From Pseudomonas eucalypticola (lineage in GTDB: Bacteria > Pseudomonadota > Gammaproteobacteria > Pseudomonadales > Pseudomonadaceae): a DNA stretch of 64,000 bases. The first letter of the stretch is position 1; each line of letters begins with the position of its first letter. The notes below the pieces were generated by a model that worked only from the letters and a program-made list of their open reading frames with translations, ran no database searches and was not told where the DNA came from. Shown one piece after another: positions 1-8,635 of the stretch. The DNA is taken from the NCBI RefSeq assembly GCF_013374995.1, contig NZ_CP056030.1:4186501-4250500 (forward strand), read 5' to 3'. The translations under genes were made by a program, and so were the position numbers.

Positions 1-659
1 ACCATCCACAACGCAGTCGCGCTGTCCTGGCTATGGGGCATCCAGCCGGCCGGGCCCACGGCGTCATAGTTGTGGGTGAGCTGGTACAGGCAGAAGGCGA
101 ACAGGGCGATGAAGATCGGCCCCCCCCAGGTCTGCAGGAACTGCATGGACGACATGCCCTTCCAGGCGAACAGCACGGTCACCAGGCCAATGCCGGCGAA
201 AATCGCCACGCCGGCCAGCGAGCCCACCTCCACCCCCGCATAATGGGCGATGGCATGGGAAACAATGGTGCCCTCGAACAGGAAGTAGAAAATGAAGTTC
301 ACCGCATAGATCAGCGAGGTGAACGCCGAGCCCATGTAGCCAAACCCCAGCCCTCGGGTCAGCAGGCTCAGGGACAGCCCTTCCTTGGCCGCCAGTTTCA
401 TCACGCAGGCGCCGATGAGGGTGGCGAACACCACCATGTACAGGATGGGAATGAGGATCTTCGGCCAGCCCACCTGGTAGCTCATGTCGGCGCCCAGGCT
501 GAACCAGAACATGGCGGTGGAATTGCCCAGCAACACCAGGATGATCGCCGGGATGGGCCAGCGGTAACGGCTGGGCACACGGCCCACCGCGTAGTCTTCC
601 ACCGCTTCGGCTTCGGTGATGTCCTGGGGGCCCTGGAACCAGTCTTTCAATTTGCTCAT
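1..659 (-). CDS. NCS1-family cytosine/purine-type permease (partial, C-terminus outside window)
   Basis: The frame stays open from an ATG at 659 to the window edge, giving 219 residues of a gene that continues leftwards. The protein starts MSKLKDWFQGPQDITEAEA and then shows repeated hydrophobic spans, for example around residues 38-58, 68-90, 104-130 and 145-165, as expected for an inner-membrane symporter. The mix of short loops and glycine-rich helices fits the nucleobase:cation symporter-1 family (cytosine, purine, allantoin, hydantoin). A GAGG Shine-Dalgarno lies 8 bases before the ATG. It follows the AmiR-like gene by about 95 bases on the same strand, so it is probably the third gene of an amide or nitrogen-source operon. 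The substrate cannot be read from the sequence. The family call is fairly safe; the substrate is open. Confidence 0.75.
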   Translation of the reverse strand, partial: MSKLKDWFQGPQDITEAEAVEDYAVGRVPSRYRWPIPAIILVLLGNSTAMFWFSLGADMSYQVGWPKILIPILYMVVFATLIGACVMKLAAKEGLSLSLLTRGLGFGYMGSAFTSLIYAVNFIFYFLFEGTIVSHAIAHYAGVEVGSLAGVAIFAGIGLVTVLFAWKGMSSMQFLQTWGGPIFIALFAFCLYQLTHNYDAVGPAGWMPHSQDSATALWM

Positions 660-753
660 GGGGTAAACCTCGTTTTTCGGGCGTGCGAAGGCCCGGACCG
701 CGGCTGGCCGCGATAGCGTGTGTGGGGTCAATCAAAGGGGTGACGCGGGGGTA

Positions 754-1356
754 TCAGGGAGGCGCGCGTTCGGGGCTGTCGTTGTCGATGATCTGCTGCG
801 CGACCACGTCCATGCTGCAGCGCTGGGCCATGGCGTCACGCTGGATGCGCTGGTGGGCCTGGGGCTCGCTGAAACCGTGGCGGGCCATCAACAGCGTCTT
901 GGCCATGGAGATGCGCGACACGGCGGACTGGCGAATTTCCAGCTTGCGGATCTCCGCCAGCATGGCCACGCGCCGGCGCCAGAACGAGCGCGCGATCAGC
1001 AGCTGGGTGAGCAGGCCGAAGGGTCTCAGCGGCCGCTCGATCACCGCCGCGGGCTGGCTGAGCAGCACCAGTTGCAGCATCGAGGGGTTTTCATAGCCGA
1101 CGATGGCGATGATCGGCGGGGCCTGTTCATCCAGGTTGTCCACCAGGCGCTCGATGGCCGGGCGCTGGTCCAGTTCGATGGACAGCAGCACGACGTCGAC
1201 GCCCTGGGGCAGACGCTCGGGCACCGGCCATCGTTGCTGCACCTCGCAGCCGATGCGTTGCAAGTGGCCCAGCACGATCTGCGCTTCGGCGTCCTGCGGA
1301 TGCAGCACCAGCACGCGCAGGCCCTTGAGTTCACTCAGCAGGTTGGCAGTGGTCAT
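754..1356 (-). CDS. amiR: AmiR-like ANTAR-domain transcription antiterminator
   Basis: This 200-residue protein has an N-terminal pseudo-receiver (about residues 12-125) in which the usual phospho-acceptor region reads VVLLSIELDQ, so ordinary phosphorylation control is unlikely. A helical linker follows, then a C-terminal ANTAR RNA-binding domain (about 140-192; IRKLEIRQSAVSRISMAKTL and then HGFSEPQAHQRIQRDAMAQ). In Pseudomonas aeruginosa AmiR binds leader RNA and prevents termination when the amide sensor AmiC releases it. Here the gene starts 7 bases after the stop of the AmiC-like gene, which is the classical arrangement. A candidate ANTAR target with two hexaloop hairpins lies in the leader of the same operon (2615-2683). 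The role as an antiterminator is inferred from family and context. Confidence 0.88.
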   Translation of the reverse strand: MTTANLLSELKGLRVLVLHPQDAEAQIVLGHLQRIGCEVQQRWPVPERLPQGVDVVLLSIELDQRPAIERLVDNLDEQAPPIIAIVGYENPSMLQLVLLSQPAAVIERPLRPFGLLTQLLIARSFWRRRVAMLAEIRKLEIRQSAVSRISMAKTLLMARHGFSEPQAHQRIQRDAMAQRCSMDVVAQQIIDNDSPERAPP

Positions 1357-1363
1357 GGCCGCC

Positions 1364-2500
1364 TCACTCGTTGCTGTCGAGCAACAGTTCGATCAGGTAC
1401 GGGCTGGGGTGCTCCTGCTGCTCAGCCTGTTCCAGTATTTCGAAGCGGCCGTTGGCATCAATGCGTGCCAGCCGTGGCCACAGCCAGGTGTGGTGGTTCT
1501 CGGCGTCGATGCGCACCGGGCCCTGGGGCGCCTCGAAGGTCGAGCCAGCCAGGGCCGCGCGCAACGCATCAAGGTCATTGGGCGCCGCCTTGCGGGCCGC
1601 CTGGGCGTACAGGTGCACCTGGAAGTACGCTGCCTCCGCCCCCGCGGTGATCGGTGCATCGGCGCCGTAGCGATGGCGGTAACGGCTCACGAAACGGCGG
1701 CTCAGCGGAGTGTCCACGGTATCGAACCAGGGCGCGGCGCAGATGTGCCCGGCGCTGACGTGCGCGGGCATCATCGCCACTTCCGCTTCGGTGGTGGACA
1801 GGCTGATGATGGGCCGCTGCGCCGGGTCGAAACCGGCTTCGTGGTACGCCCCATACAACGCGGGAATATCGCCGCCCACCACCGTCGAGTAGATCACATC
1901 GGGTCGGGTTTCACGCACCCTTGCCATGACGCTGCGGCACGCGTCGATACCGGCGCCGAACGGCAGGTAGATTTCGTCGACCACTTCACCGCCCGCCTGC
2001 TCGAACAAGTCACGCATGATGCGGTTGGACTCCACCGGGTACACATAGGGCACGCCGACGAACAGCACCCGGCGGCCGAAATGCTTCAACGCATGGCGGG
2101 CCAGCTGCAGGGAATTCTGGTTGGGTGCAGCACCGGTGTAGTAGACAAAAGGGGAATATTCGAAACCTTCATACAGGGTTGGGTAGAACAGCAACCGGCG
2201 GCGGCTCTCCACCACCGGTAACACTGCCTTGCGGGTACTGGACATGTGCGTGCCGAACAGCACCTGCACACCGTGCCGGTCACACAGCTCCAGGGCGGCC
2301 TGGCGATAGCTTTCCGGAGTAGTGCCGATGGGCAGGCTGACGGCTTCAAGCGGCACACCGTTGATGCCGCCCTGTTCGTTGACTTCATCAATGGCCAGCA
2401 GCGTCGCCTGGGCCTGGGTGGCCTCCACGGCGGCGGTCATGCAGGTGCTGGAAAACAGCAGGCCGACCTTCAGGGTCGCGGGTTGCGGGAATGTGGGCAT
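1364..2500 (-). CDS. amiC: AmiC-like amide/urea-type ligand-binding sensor
   Basis: The 378-residue protein is a type I periplasmic-binding fold like AmiC, which works in the cytoplasm as ligand sensor and negative regulator of AmiR. It has no signal peptide: the N-terminus MPTFPQPATLKVGLLFSSTC runs straight into the first beta strand. Family signatures include TRKAVLPVVE, LLFYPTLYEGFEYSP, a GAAPNQNS loop, PVESNRIMRDL, a YSTVVGGD strand and APQGPVRID near the C-terminus; all have close counterparts in P. aeruginosa AmiC. Related proteins also serve as UrtA/FmdD-type urea or amide binding proteins, but those carry export signals. The gene is first in a minus-strand operon with amiR and an NCS1 permease, behind a candidate sigma-54 promoter. 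The ligand is probably a short amide or related nitrogen compound. Confidence 0.88.
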   Translation of the reverse strand: MPTFPQPATLKVGLLFSSTCMTAAVEATQAQATLLAIDEVNEQGGINGVPLEAVSLPIGTTPESYRQAALELCDRHGVQVLFGTHMSSTRKAVLPVVESRRRLLFYPTLYEGFEYSPFVYYTGAAPNQNSLQLARHALKHFGRRVLFVGVPYVYPVESNRIMRDLFEQAGGEVVDEIYLPFGAGIDACRSVMARVRETRPDVIYSTVVGGDIPALYGAYHEAGFDPAQRPIISLSTTEAEVAMMPAHVSAGHICAAPWFDTVDTPLSRRFVSRYRHRYGADAPITAGAEAAYFQVHLYAQAARKAAPNDLDALRAALAGSTFEAPQGPVRIDAENHHTWLWPRLARIDANGRFEILEQAEQQEHPSPYLIELLLDSNE

Positions 2501-2614
2501 CGGGGGTCTCCGTCATACCAGTCAACGCTGCCGGGGCGTGGCGCAACAGGCGCACGCAGGCGGAACACGACCAGTATGGGGAATGGAACCGGGCAGGGAC
2601 ATGCCTGATTCAGC

Positions 2615-2683
2615 ACCGACGACGTTGTCGGCAAAGCGAGGTGTCGGCACCTGCGAGGAATATCTGCATCGTTGGAGATATTC
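2615..2683 (-). promoter_or_regulatory. Candidate ANTAR-responsive leader RNA (two hexaloop hairpins)
   Basis: Read on the minus strand, hairpin 1 (2683-2658) has arms GAATATCTCC and GCAGATATTC with one C-C mismatch and the six-base loop AACGAT. Hairpin 2 (2632-2615) has arms GCCGAC and GTCGGT and the six-base loop AACGTC. ANTAR target RNAs are known as paired stem-loops whose hexaloops carry A at position 1 and G at position 4; both loops fit. The 25-base linker can itself form AGGTG-CCGA-CACCT, and its GCCGAC could pair with the 3' arm of hairpin 2, giving a mutually exclusive fold. No clear U-run terminator follows, so the exact mechanism is uncertain. Confidence 0.6.
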
Positions 2684-2725
2684 AGCCTGTCGGAGCAGGC
2701 CGGGTGCGTCGATGGGATATTAGAC

Positions 2726-2742
2726 AGCAAATTGCGGGCCAA
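2726..2742 (-). promoter_or_regulatory. Candidate sigma-54 (-24/-12) promoter for amiC-amiR-permease
   Basis: On the minus strand the sequence reads TTGGCCCGCAATTTGCT, with GG and GC dinucleotides separated by exactly 10 bases. It matches the consensus YTGGCACGRNNNTTGCW at all but two defined positions. The start of transcription would fall near 2715, giving a leader of about 215 bases that contains both hexaloop hairpins. Sigma-54 control suits a nitrogen-source operon. No NtrC site was identified. Confidence 0.6.
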
Positions 2743-2912
2743 TTCCCCCTCCACCCGGGCGCAGCATGCCGAGGCGCCTAGGGCAAGGCTATCCGGCCGC
2801 GCACCAACGGTGGCCGGCCACGCTTCCCCCACCAGCAGACACCGCCCTACGCATCAACGTGGTGCGTGAACACATGAACATGCCCTCCCCTGAATCACCG
2901 TGACCTGATTGT

Positions 2913-5015
2913 TCACAGGTAAAAGGCGGCGCCCGGGTCCTGGCAACGCTTACTGGCCGGTACCGGGCGGCCAAAATAGTACCCCTGGAAGTGCGAACAG
3001 CCTTCCTGGATCAGCTGCTGCATCTGCTCAGCGGTCTCGACCCCCTCGGCCGTGGTCTTGATCAACAGGCTGTTGCTCATGCCCGTGATAGCCCGAATGA
3101 TGGCCAGCGCCTCCTTGCTGTTCTTCATTTCACGCACAAACGACATGTCGATCTTGATCCGGTCGAACGGAAACGAACGCAAATACCCCAGCGACGAGTA
3201 GCCTGTGCCAAAGTCATCCAGGGAAATGGCGACCCCCAGTGCCTTCAGCGCCCGCAGGGTGTCGACGTTACTCTCGTTGTCCTCGAGCAAGACCGACTCG
3301 GTAATCTCCAGCTCCAGCCGTGCAGGCTCAAGACCCGCGTCACTGAGCGCCAGCGCTACGGCATCCACCAGGCCCGGGTTCTTGAACTGCACCGGCGACA
3401 GGTTCACGGCCACGGTCTGGCGCGTGCCCCAGCTGGCGGCTTCCTTGCAGGCCAGGTTGAGGGCGCGGTTACCAACTTCATGGATCAAACCGGTTTCTTC
3501 GGCCATGGGAATGAAGTCCATGGGCATGATGGTGCCCTTGGTGGGGTGCTGCCAACGCAGCAGTGCTTCATACCCGCTGACCTCGGCACCGCCGTGGGTG
3601 ACGATGGGCTGATAGTGCAAATGCAAGTGCCCCAGGTGCAGCGCCGTGCGCAGGTCAGTCTCCAGGGTGCGGCGGTGACGGGCTGCCTCGTCGAGTTGAA
3701 ACTTGAAGCGCTCGAAGCGGTTGCGCCCGTTGCGCTTGGCTTCATACAACGCCATGTCGGCATAGCCCATCAGTTGCTCGGGCTTGTCGTGGTCCTGTGG
3801 CGCCAAGGCGATACCCACGCTTACCCCCACCGTGCAGCTATGCCCGTCAATCAGGAACGGTGGGCGAACGGCCTGAATCAGGCGCTGGGCCATCAGTTCG
3901 GCGGCTTCCGCTGTCTCCAGCTCCGGGAGGATCACGGCGTATTCGTCGCCGCCCAGCCGGGCCAGGGTGTCGGCTTCGCGCAGCTCCATTTCCAGACGGC
4001 TGCTCAATGCCCGCAGCAACTTGTCGCCGATACCGTGGCCAAGCGAGTCGTTGACGTTCTTGAAGTCGTCCAGGTCCAGGCACAGGGTCGCAGTCATCCG
4101 CCCCGAACCCTGGGCCTGCACCAGCGCATCCTTGAGTTTCTGGTGAAACAACACGCGGTTGGGCAACCCGGTAAGCGCGTCATGGTGCGCCATGTGGTGA
4201 ATCCTGGCATTGGCCTCCAGTTCCACCGTGACGTCTTCCGCCACGAACAGCACATACTCCGCGCCGGTGCCGGGGTCCTGGTTGAGGACCGTGCGGCTTC
4301 TGAGCGTGCGGGGGCCGCGGTTAGTGCTGACCCGAGTTTCCACCGTCTTGATGGCGCCGATGTTCAGGTCCTGGCCCATTTGCTGTTCGATGTACGCGGC
4401 GGTGTCCGCCGCCAGCGCCTCGCTCATCCGCAGCCCCACCATGCTGGCGCCATTAGGCACGAACAGCGCCTCGGCCTGATGGTTGGCCAGCAGGACCTTG
4501 TGGCTCTGCACGTCCTTGACGATAACGCTGGCCGGAATGTTGGATATCACCGAATCCAGGAACCGCGACAACGACGCCATTTCGGCGCTGTATTGCTCTG
4601 CACGGACATTGGCCTCCAGCAGTTGCAGTTCCTTGTCGCGCCGCTCGGTGATGTCCCGGGTCACCTTGGCGAAACCGATGACCTGGCCGTCGTCATCGTA
4701 CACCGCATCAATGACCACACTGGTCCAGAAATGCGAGCCGTCCTTGCGCTGGCGCACCCCCTCGGCCTGGAAGCGCCCTTCTCGGCGGGCCGTTTCCAGG
4801 TTGTGCAGCGGCAGCCCGGCGGCGCGGTCCTGGGGGGTATAGAACAGCGAAAAATGCTGGCCGATGATCTCGGCGGCCTTGTAGCCTTTCGCACGTTCGG
4901 CGCCGGGGTTCCAGTTCGTGACAATGCCTTGCGGGGAAAGCATGTAGATCGCGTAGTCCACGACACTCTGCACAAGCAGGCGGTACATGGCATCGGAGGC
5001 GTCGGTGAACTGCAT
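2913..5015 (-). CDS. PAS-GGDEF-EAL cyclic-di-GMP turnover protein
   Basis: This 700-residue cytoplasmic protein has an N-terminal PAS domain (about 8-125; VVDYAIYMLSPQGIVTNWN, then VTRDITERRDKE), a second PAS-like sensor (about 150-270), a GGDEF domain (about 280-440) and an EAL domain (about 450-690). The GGDEF active-site motif is GGDEY and an RxxD product-inhibition site (READ) lies five residues upstream, so diguanylate cyclase activity is possible. The EAL domain retains YEALLRW, ITES, LDDFGTGYSS, IKID and AEGVET, so phosphodiesterase activity is likely. No membrane segments are seen, so the signal is probably a cytoplasmic ligand or redox cue. It stands alone on the minus strand. The balance between synthesis and breakdown cannot be read from sequence. 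Confidence 0.92.
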   Translation of the reverse strand: MQFTDASDAMYRLLVQSVVDYAIYMLSPQGIVTNWNPGAERAKGYKAAEIIGQHFSLFYTPQDRAAGLPLHNLETARREGRFQAEGVRQRKDGSHFWTSVVIDAVYDDDGQVIGFAKVTRDITERRDKELQLLEANVRAEQYSAEMASLSRFLDSVISNIPASVIVKDVQSHKVLLANHQAEALFVPNGASMVGLRMSEALAADTAAYIEQQMGQDLNIGAIKTVETRVSTNRGPRTLRSRTVLNQDPGTGAEYVLFVAEDVTVELEANARIHHMAHHDALTGLPNRVLFHQKLKDALVQAQGSGRMTATLCLDLDDFKNVNDSLGHGIGDKLLRALSSRLEMELREADTLARLGGDEYAVILPELETAEAAELMAQRLIQAVRPPFLIDGHSCTVGVSVGIALAPQDHDKPEQLMGYADMALYEAKRNGRNRFERFKFQLDEAARHRRTLETDLRTALHLGHLHLHYQPIVTHGGAEVSGYEALLRWQHPTKGTIMPMDFIPMAEETGLIHEVGNRALNLACKEAASWGTRQTVAVNLSPVQFKNPGLVDAVALALSDAGLEPARLELEITESVLLEDNESNVDTLRALKALGVAISLDDFGTGYSSLGYLRSFPFDRIKIDMSFVREMKNSKEALAIIRAITGMSNSLLIKTTAEGVETAEQMQQLIQEGCSHFQGYYFGRPVPASKRCQDPGAAFYL

Positions 5016-5294
5016 TTACGGGTCTCGAGCGGGTGGTGGGGCGCTATGGCGTGGGGGGTTGGGAGAAACGGGACTGGCCTGAGCGGTTGATGGCATTATG
5101 CCGGCTGACGTGACCTCGGGGTATAGCCCGAAAGTACCGGTTACGGCACGGTCCGATGGCGTCGATCGCGCAAGCCTCGGCATGGGCTGGGCCTTTAGCG
5201 TGCCCTTTGCACACAACAGCTGTGCCCACCGGGGCATTAATGCCGCGCGCGCTCCTTCGTATAGTGGCTGCACCACCGACAAAGGAGCCTGACC

Positions 5295-6215
5295 ATGAAC
5301 AGTGCCTTCACCCCCACCACGACCGTGGACGCCGAATACTTCGAATACAGCAAGGCCGCCAACCCCATCAGCGCCAAGCTGATCAGCCGTGTGCCTTACC
5401 ACAGCTTCGCGGCCGCGCTCTGCGCCGACGGCCCGTCGCGGGTGGTGCCCCTGGACCTCAGCGAACACCTGGGCTGCGCCGGGCCCGCCACTGGCCCGGG
5501 GCTGTGCGCCAACTTCATTCGCTTGAATGCCGGCGAGCGCCTGCGCCTGTCGCCCAACGCCACCTCACAGGTGGTGTACGTGATCGCGGGCGCCGGCAGC
5601 CTGCGCCAAGGGGACAGTCAATTGGACTGGTACCAGGGTTGCTTCATCGCACTGCCCGGCCTGCACGCCACCGAGCTGAGCGCCAGTGCCGACAGCCGCT
5701 TCTATTACGTGCACGACGAACCGCTGCTGCGCTACCTGGGCGTGACGCCCAGCGAGGATCGTTTCAGCGCCACGCTCTACCCCGCCGAAGTCGCCAATGC
5801 CAAGTTGCGCGAGGCTGCCGACGACCCGCGAGCCCAGGACCGCAGCCGCATCAGCATCCTGCTGGGCAACCGGCATTTCCCCCAGACCCGCACCGTGACC
5901 CACGTATTGTGGGCCATGTACGGGATCCTGCCGCCAGGCTCGGTGCAAAAACCTCACCGACACCAGTCCATCGCCCTGGATTTCATCATCGATGCACCCC
6001 AGGGCTGTTACACCCTGGTGGGCACCGAACTGGACGACGCCGGGCAGATCCGCAACCCCACTCGCGTTGACTGGGCCCCCGGCCTGGCCTTCGTCACGCC
6101 CCCCGGGTACTGGCATGCCCACTACAACGAATCGGATCGCGAAGCGTTTCTTATCCCCATTCAGGACGCCGGGCTGCAAACCCACCTGCGCGCCCTGGAC
6201 ATCCGCTTCAGTTGA
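5295..6215 (+). CDS. Double-cupin domain protein, unknown function
   Basis: The 306-residue protein contains two cupin beta-barrels (about residues 70-150 and 195-290). The first has the segment NFIRLNAGERLRLSPNATSQ and lacks a clear histidine pair. The second has PPGSVQKPHRHQSIALDFII and PGYWHAHYNE, so metal-binding histidines are present there (HRHQS and the later WHAHY). Such bicupins are often metal-dependent dioxygenases or sugar-acid enzymes, but no substrate signature was recognised. An AAAGGAGCC ribosome-binding site sits well placed before the ATG. It is convergent with a LysR gene and overlaps it by 8 bases at the 3' ends. There is no signal peptide. The function is left open. Confidence 0.8.
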   Translation: MNSAFTPTTTVDAEYFEYSKAANPISAKLISRVPYHSFAAALCADGPSRVVPLDLSEHLGCAGPATGPGLCANFIRLNAGERLRLSPNATSQVVYVIAGAGSLRQGDSQLDWYQGCFIALPGLHATELSASADSRFYYVHDEPLLRYLGVTPSEDRFSATLYPAEVANAKLREAADDPRAQDRSRISILLGNRHFPQTRTVTHVLWAMYGILPPGSVQKPHRHQSIALDFIIDAPQGCYTLVGTELDDAGQIRNPTRVDWAPGLAFVTPPGYWHAHYNESDREAFLIPIQDAGLQTHLRALDIRFS

Positions 6216-7110
6216 GCCAGTACGGCGGCGTGCCGATGCGTTCGACCATGAAGTCGATGAAGCTGCGCACCTTGGACGAAACGATCCGTTTGGGCGGGTA
6301 GACGAACCACAGCGCCGCTTCGCCCGAGGGCACCTGCCAGTCCGCCAGCCAGCGTTGCAGGCGGCCACTGCCCAGGCCGTCAGCGGCCAACCAGCAGGGC
6401 AACAGCGCCACGCCCAGGCCCTGCTCCACGGCCAGCCGGCGGGCGTCCAGGTCATTGATGCGCAGCGCACCCTGCAGGGTCACTGTCACACGGGCGTGTT
6501 CACGGCAGAACACCACCTCGTCGGCAGCTGGCGCGCCCAGGATCGCCGGGTAGTCCGCCAAGCGTTGTGGCGCCTCGGGCGCGGCATGCCCCGCAGCGAA
6601 GGCCGTGCCCACGCACAGCACCCACTGTTCACTCGCCAGCTTGCGTGCCTTGAGGCCGGAGTCGGGCAAGGTACCGCGACGGATCGCCAGGTCCATGCCG
6701 CTCTCGATCAGGTTCACCCGCGCGTCATCCAGCACCAGCTCCACCTGGATATCCGGGTAGCGCCGCTGGAAATCCCCGAGCCAGGGCAGTACGTGGTGGC
6801 GGCAAAAGGCCGGTGGCACGCTGACCTTGAGCAGGCCGCGCGGGTGCTGGTTCAAGGCGCCCGTAGCGGCGCGCGCCTGTTCCAGTTCCGCCAGCACCCG
6901 CCTGGCGTGGTGCAGAAACGTCTGCCCGCCTTCGGTCAGGTGCAGGGTGCGGGTCGAGCGGTTGAACAGGGCGATGCCCAGGTCCTGTTCCAGGTCCTTC
7001 ACGTAACGCGACACCGTCGAGGCCTTGATTCCCAGGCGCTCGGCGGCGCGGGAAAAGTTGTTGCCGTCGGCGGCCTCGATGAAGGCAGTCAGTGCGGCGA
7101 AATAATCCAC
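6208..7110 (-). CDS. LysR-family transcriptional regulator
   Basis: A GTG at 7110 is preferred: GGAG lies 7 bases before it, and the product then begins at the usual LysR N-terminus (DYFAALTAFIEAADGNNFSR). An upstream ATG at 7158 would add 16 unlikely residues. The helix-turn-helix occupies about residues 14-55 (AAERLGIKASTVSRYVKDLE) and the effector domain follows to about residue 300. The gene starts 75 bases after the cytochrome subunit of the gluconate-dehydrogenase operon on the same strand, so read-through is possible. Its 3' end overlaps the cupin gene. The target genes are unknown. Confidence 0.88.
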   Translation of the reverse strand: MDYFAALTAFIEAADGNNFSRAAERLGIKASTVSRYVKDLEQDLGIALFNRSTRTLHLTEGGQTFLHHARRVLAELEQARAATGALNQHPRGLLKVSVPPAFCRHHVLPWLGDFQRRYPDIQVELVLDDARVNLIESGMDLAIRRGTLPDSGLKARKLASEQWVLCVGTAFAAGHAAPEAPQRLADYPAILGAPAADEVVFCREHARVTVTLQGALRINDLDARRLAVEQGLGVALLPCWLAADGLGSGRLQRWLADWQVPSGEAALWFVYPPKRIVSSKVRSFIDFMVERIGTPPYWLN

Positions 7111-7185
7111 GGGAAAGCTCCATTGGCCGGGGTCCCGCCATGATGGCATGCATCGCACGATGTTGGCGGGACCGAAGGGGGCCGG

Positions 7186-8631
7186 TCAGGCCGACCCGGG
7201 CACGCGCCGGCGGCGCAGCCACCAGCCCAGCAACGCCAGCACCGCCACCCCACCCACCACCATGGCCGGCACGATGTACGGCTGCACCACCGCCAGCAAT
7301 GGTTTCTCGCCCCCTTGGCGAGCGATCATCACATCATGGGCGCTGACGGCATGGGACGGGTTGCCGAAGTTGCGCAGCACGTAATTGGCGATGTCGGCGA
7401 TCTGCTGGTCGTTCAACTGCGCCACATAGCTGACCTCGTCGAAACGTGGCATCAGCACATGATGCCCAGCTTCCTGGCGGTCCACGCCATACAGGATGGC
7501 GGCCACCAGGTTGGCGGAATTGGCCATGCCGGTGGCGGTGTTGTGGAATAGCGACGGGTAGGCCTGGTTGGCACTGCCCTGCCCGCCCGGCTGGTGGCAG
7601 CTGGCGCAGTAGCCGCTGTACAGCTGGGCGCCAGTACGCACGCTGTCGTGGGCATTGGACGGCGCCATGCCGCGCACCTGATCTTCACCGCTATGGGCCG
7701 AGCCGTACTCGTACGCTGGGCGCACCTCACCTTCACTGCGCACAGACGCGGTGCTCTTGAGGTACGCCGCGATGGCCTGAAGGTCGGTATCCGGCAGGAA
7801 TTGCAGGCTGTTCTGCACCGCCTCGGCCATGCCGCCGCCCGCCTGGTTCTTGCCCTCGGCATGGCCGGTGCGCAGGTACTGCACCAGCTCCGCGTCGCTC
7901 CAGCCACCAATGCCGCTGACCTTGTCGGAGGTGATATTGGGCGCGTACCACGGCCCCACCATGCCGCCGGACAGGGCTTTGTCCTTGATCTCCGCCATCA
8001 GCGGGTTGCGCGGCGTGTGGCAAGCGCCACAGTGTTCAAGGGTGTTGGTCAGGTATTCGCCGCGCACCAGCTCCGGGGTTGGCAACGGCGCTGCCCGGGT
8101 GGTGCGGCTGTCGAGGAACAGCAGGTTCCAGCCGGCCATGGACAGGCGAATATTGAAGGGAAAGTTCAGCGCCGTGGTCGGCGCCGGGGTGTCGATAGGC
8201 GCCACCGCGTGCATGAAGTAGGCATACAGCGCCGCCACATCACTGTCACTCATGTGCACGTACGAGGTGTAGGGCATCGCCGGATACAGGTAACTGCCGT
8301 CGGCGCGCACGCCATCGCGCACCGCGTGGGCAAACTGCGCCTCGGTGTAGTGGCCGATGCCGGCGATTTTCGACGGGGTGATGTTGGTGGAATAGATCGA
8401 CCCGAACGGCGAGTTGATCGCATAGCCGCCGGCGAAGGACTGGCCGCTGTCAGGCACCGTATGGCACGCCATGCAATCGGCCGCCACCGCCAGCCGGCGG
8501 CCCTGCTCTTCCTGGGACAGCACGCCGCCAACGGGCGTCACCGCCGGAGCCGGCACGGTGTCCTGGGCACGGGCCAGGCCCGCGACCGCCAGCATCGCCA
8601 CCAGCAGGTGGGCTTTGAAGGTAAAGGTCAT
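7186..8631 (-). CDS. Gluconate 2-dehydrogenase-type cytochrome c subunit
   Basis: The 481-residue protein has a Sec signal peptide (MTFTFKAHLLVAMLAVAGLA, cleavage after ARA) and three c-type haem motifs: CMACH (near 54), CGACH (near 201) and CASCH (near 343). A C-terminal membrane anchor (about 450-472, IVPAMVVGGVAVLALLGWWL) is followed by arginines. This is the layout of the trihaem cytochrome of membrane-bound sugar and alcohol dehydrogenases, which passes electrons from the flavoprotein to ubiquinone on the periplasmic face. It is the last gene of a three-gene operon and begins 4 bases after the flavoprotein stop. Substrate assignment to gluconate rests mainly on the PtxS-type operator upstream of the operon. 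Confidence 0.9.
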   Translation of the reverse strand: MTFTFKAHLLVAMLAVAGLARAQDTVPAPAVTPVGGVLSQEEQGRRLAVAADCMACHTVPDSGQSFAGGYAINSPFGSIYSTNITPSKIAGIGHYTEAQFAHAVRDGVRADGSYLYPAMPYTSYVHMSDSDVAALYAYFMHAVAPIDTPAPTTALNFPFNIRLSMAGWNLLFLDSRTTRAAPLPTPELVRGEYLTNTLEHCGACHTPRNPLMAEIKDKALSGGMVGPWYAPNITSDKVSGIGGWSDAELVQYLRTGHAEGKNQAGGGMAEAVQNSLQFLPDTDLQAIAAYLKSTASVRSEGEVRPAYEYGSAHSGEDQVRGMAPSNAHDSVRTGAQLYSGYCASCHQPGGQGSANQAYPSLFHNTATGMANSANLVAAILYGVDRQEAGHHVLMPRFDEVSYVAQLNDQQIADIANYVLRNFGNPSHAVSAHDVMIARQGGEKPLLAVVQPYIVPAMVVGGVAVLALLGWWLRRRRVPGSA

Positions 8632-8635
8632 GTGC

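Larger units (their letters stand above)
2501..2912. other. Intergenic region between amiC and the GGDEF/EAL gene
   Basis: This 412-base stretch has no convincing gene. Besides the candidate sigma-54 promoter and the ANTAR hairpins it holds a small inverted repeat GCCTG/CAGGC (2686-2701) at the start of the predicted leader and a 12-base palindrome GTGGCCGGCCAC at 2810-2821. No T-run terminator for the upstream GGDEF/EAL gene was found. Confidence 0.6.

Noticed and set aside
2989..5090. Very long plus-strand frame (699 codons) opposite the GGDEF/EAL gene
   Set aside because: It is the antisense shadow of a gene with clear PAS, GGDEF and EAL motifs; the His/Gln/Gly-rich translation is typical of such shadows in high-GC DNA.
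5016..5468. 150-codon minus-strand frame between the GGDEF/EAL gene and the cupin gene
   Set aside because: It overlaps the start of the cupin gene antisense, has no ribosome-binding site and its residues resemble translated GC-rich non-coding sequence.
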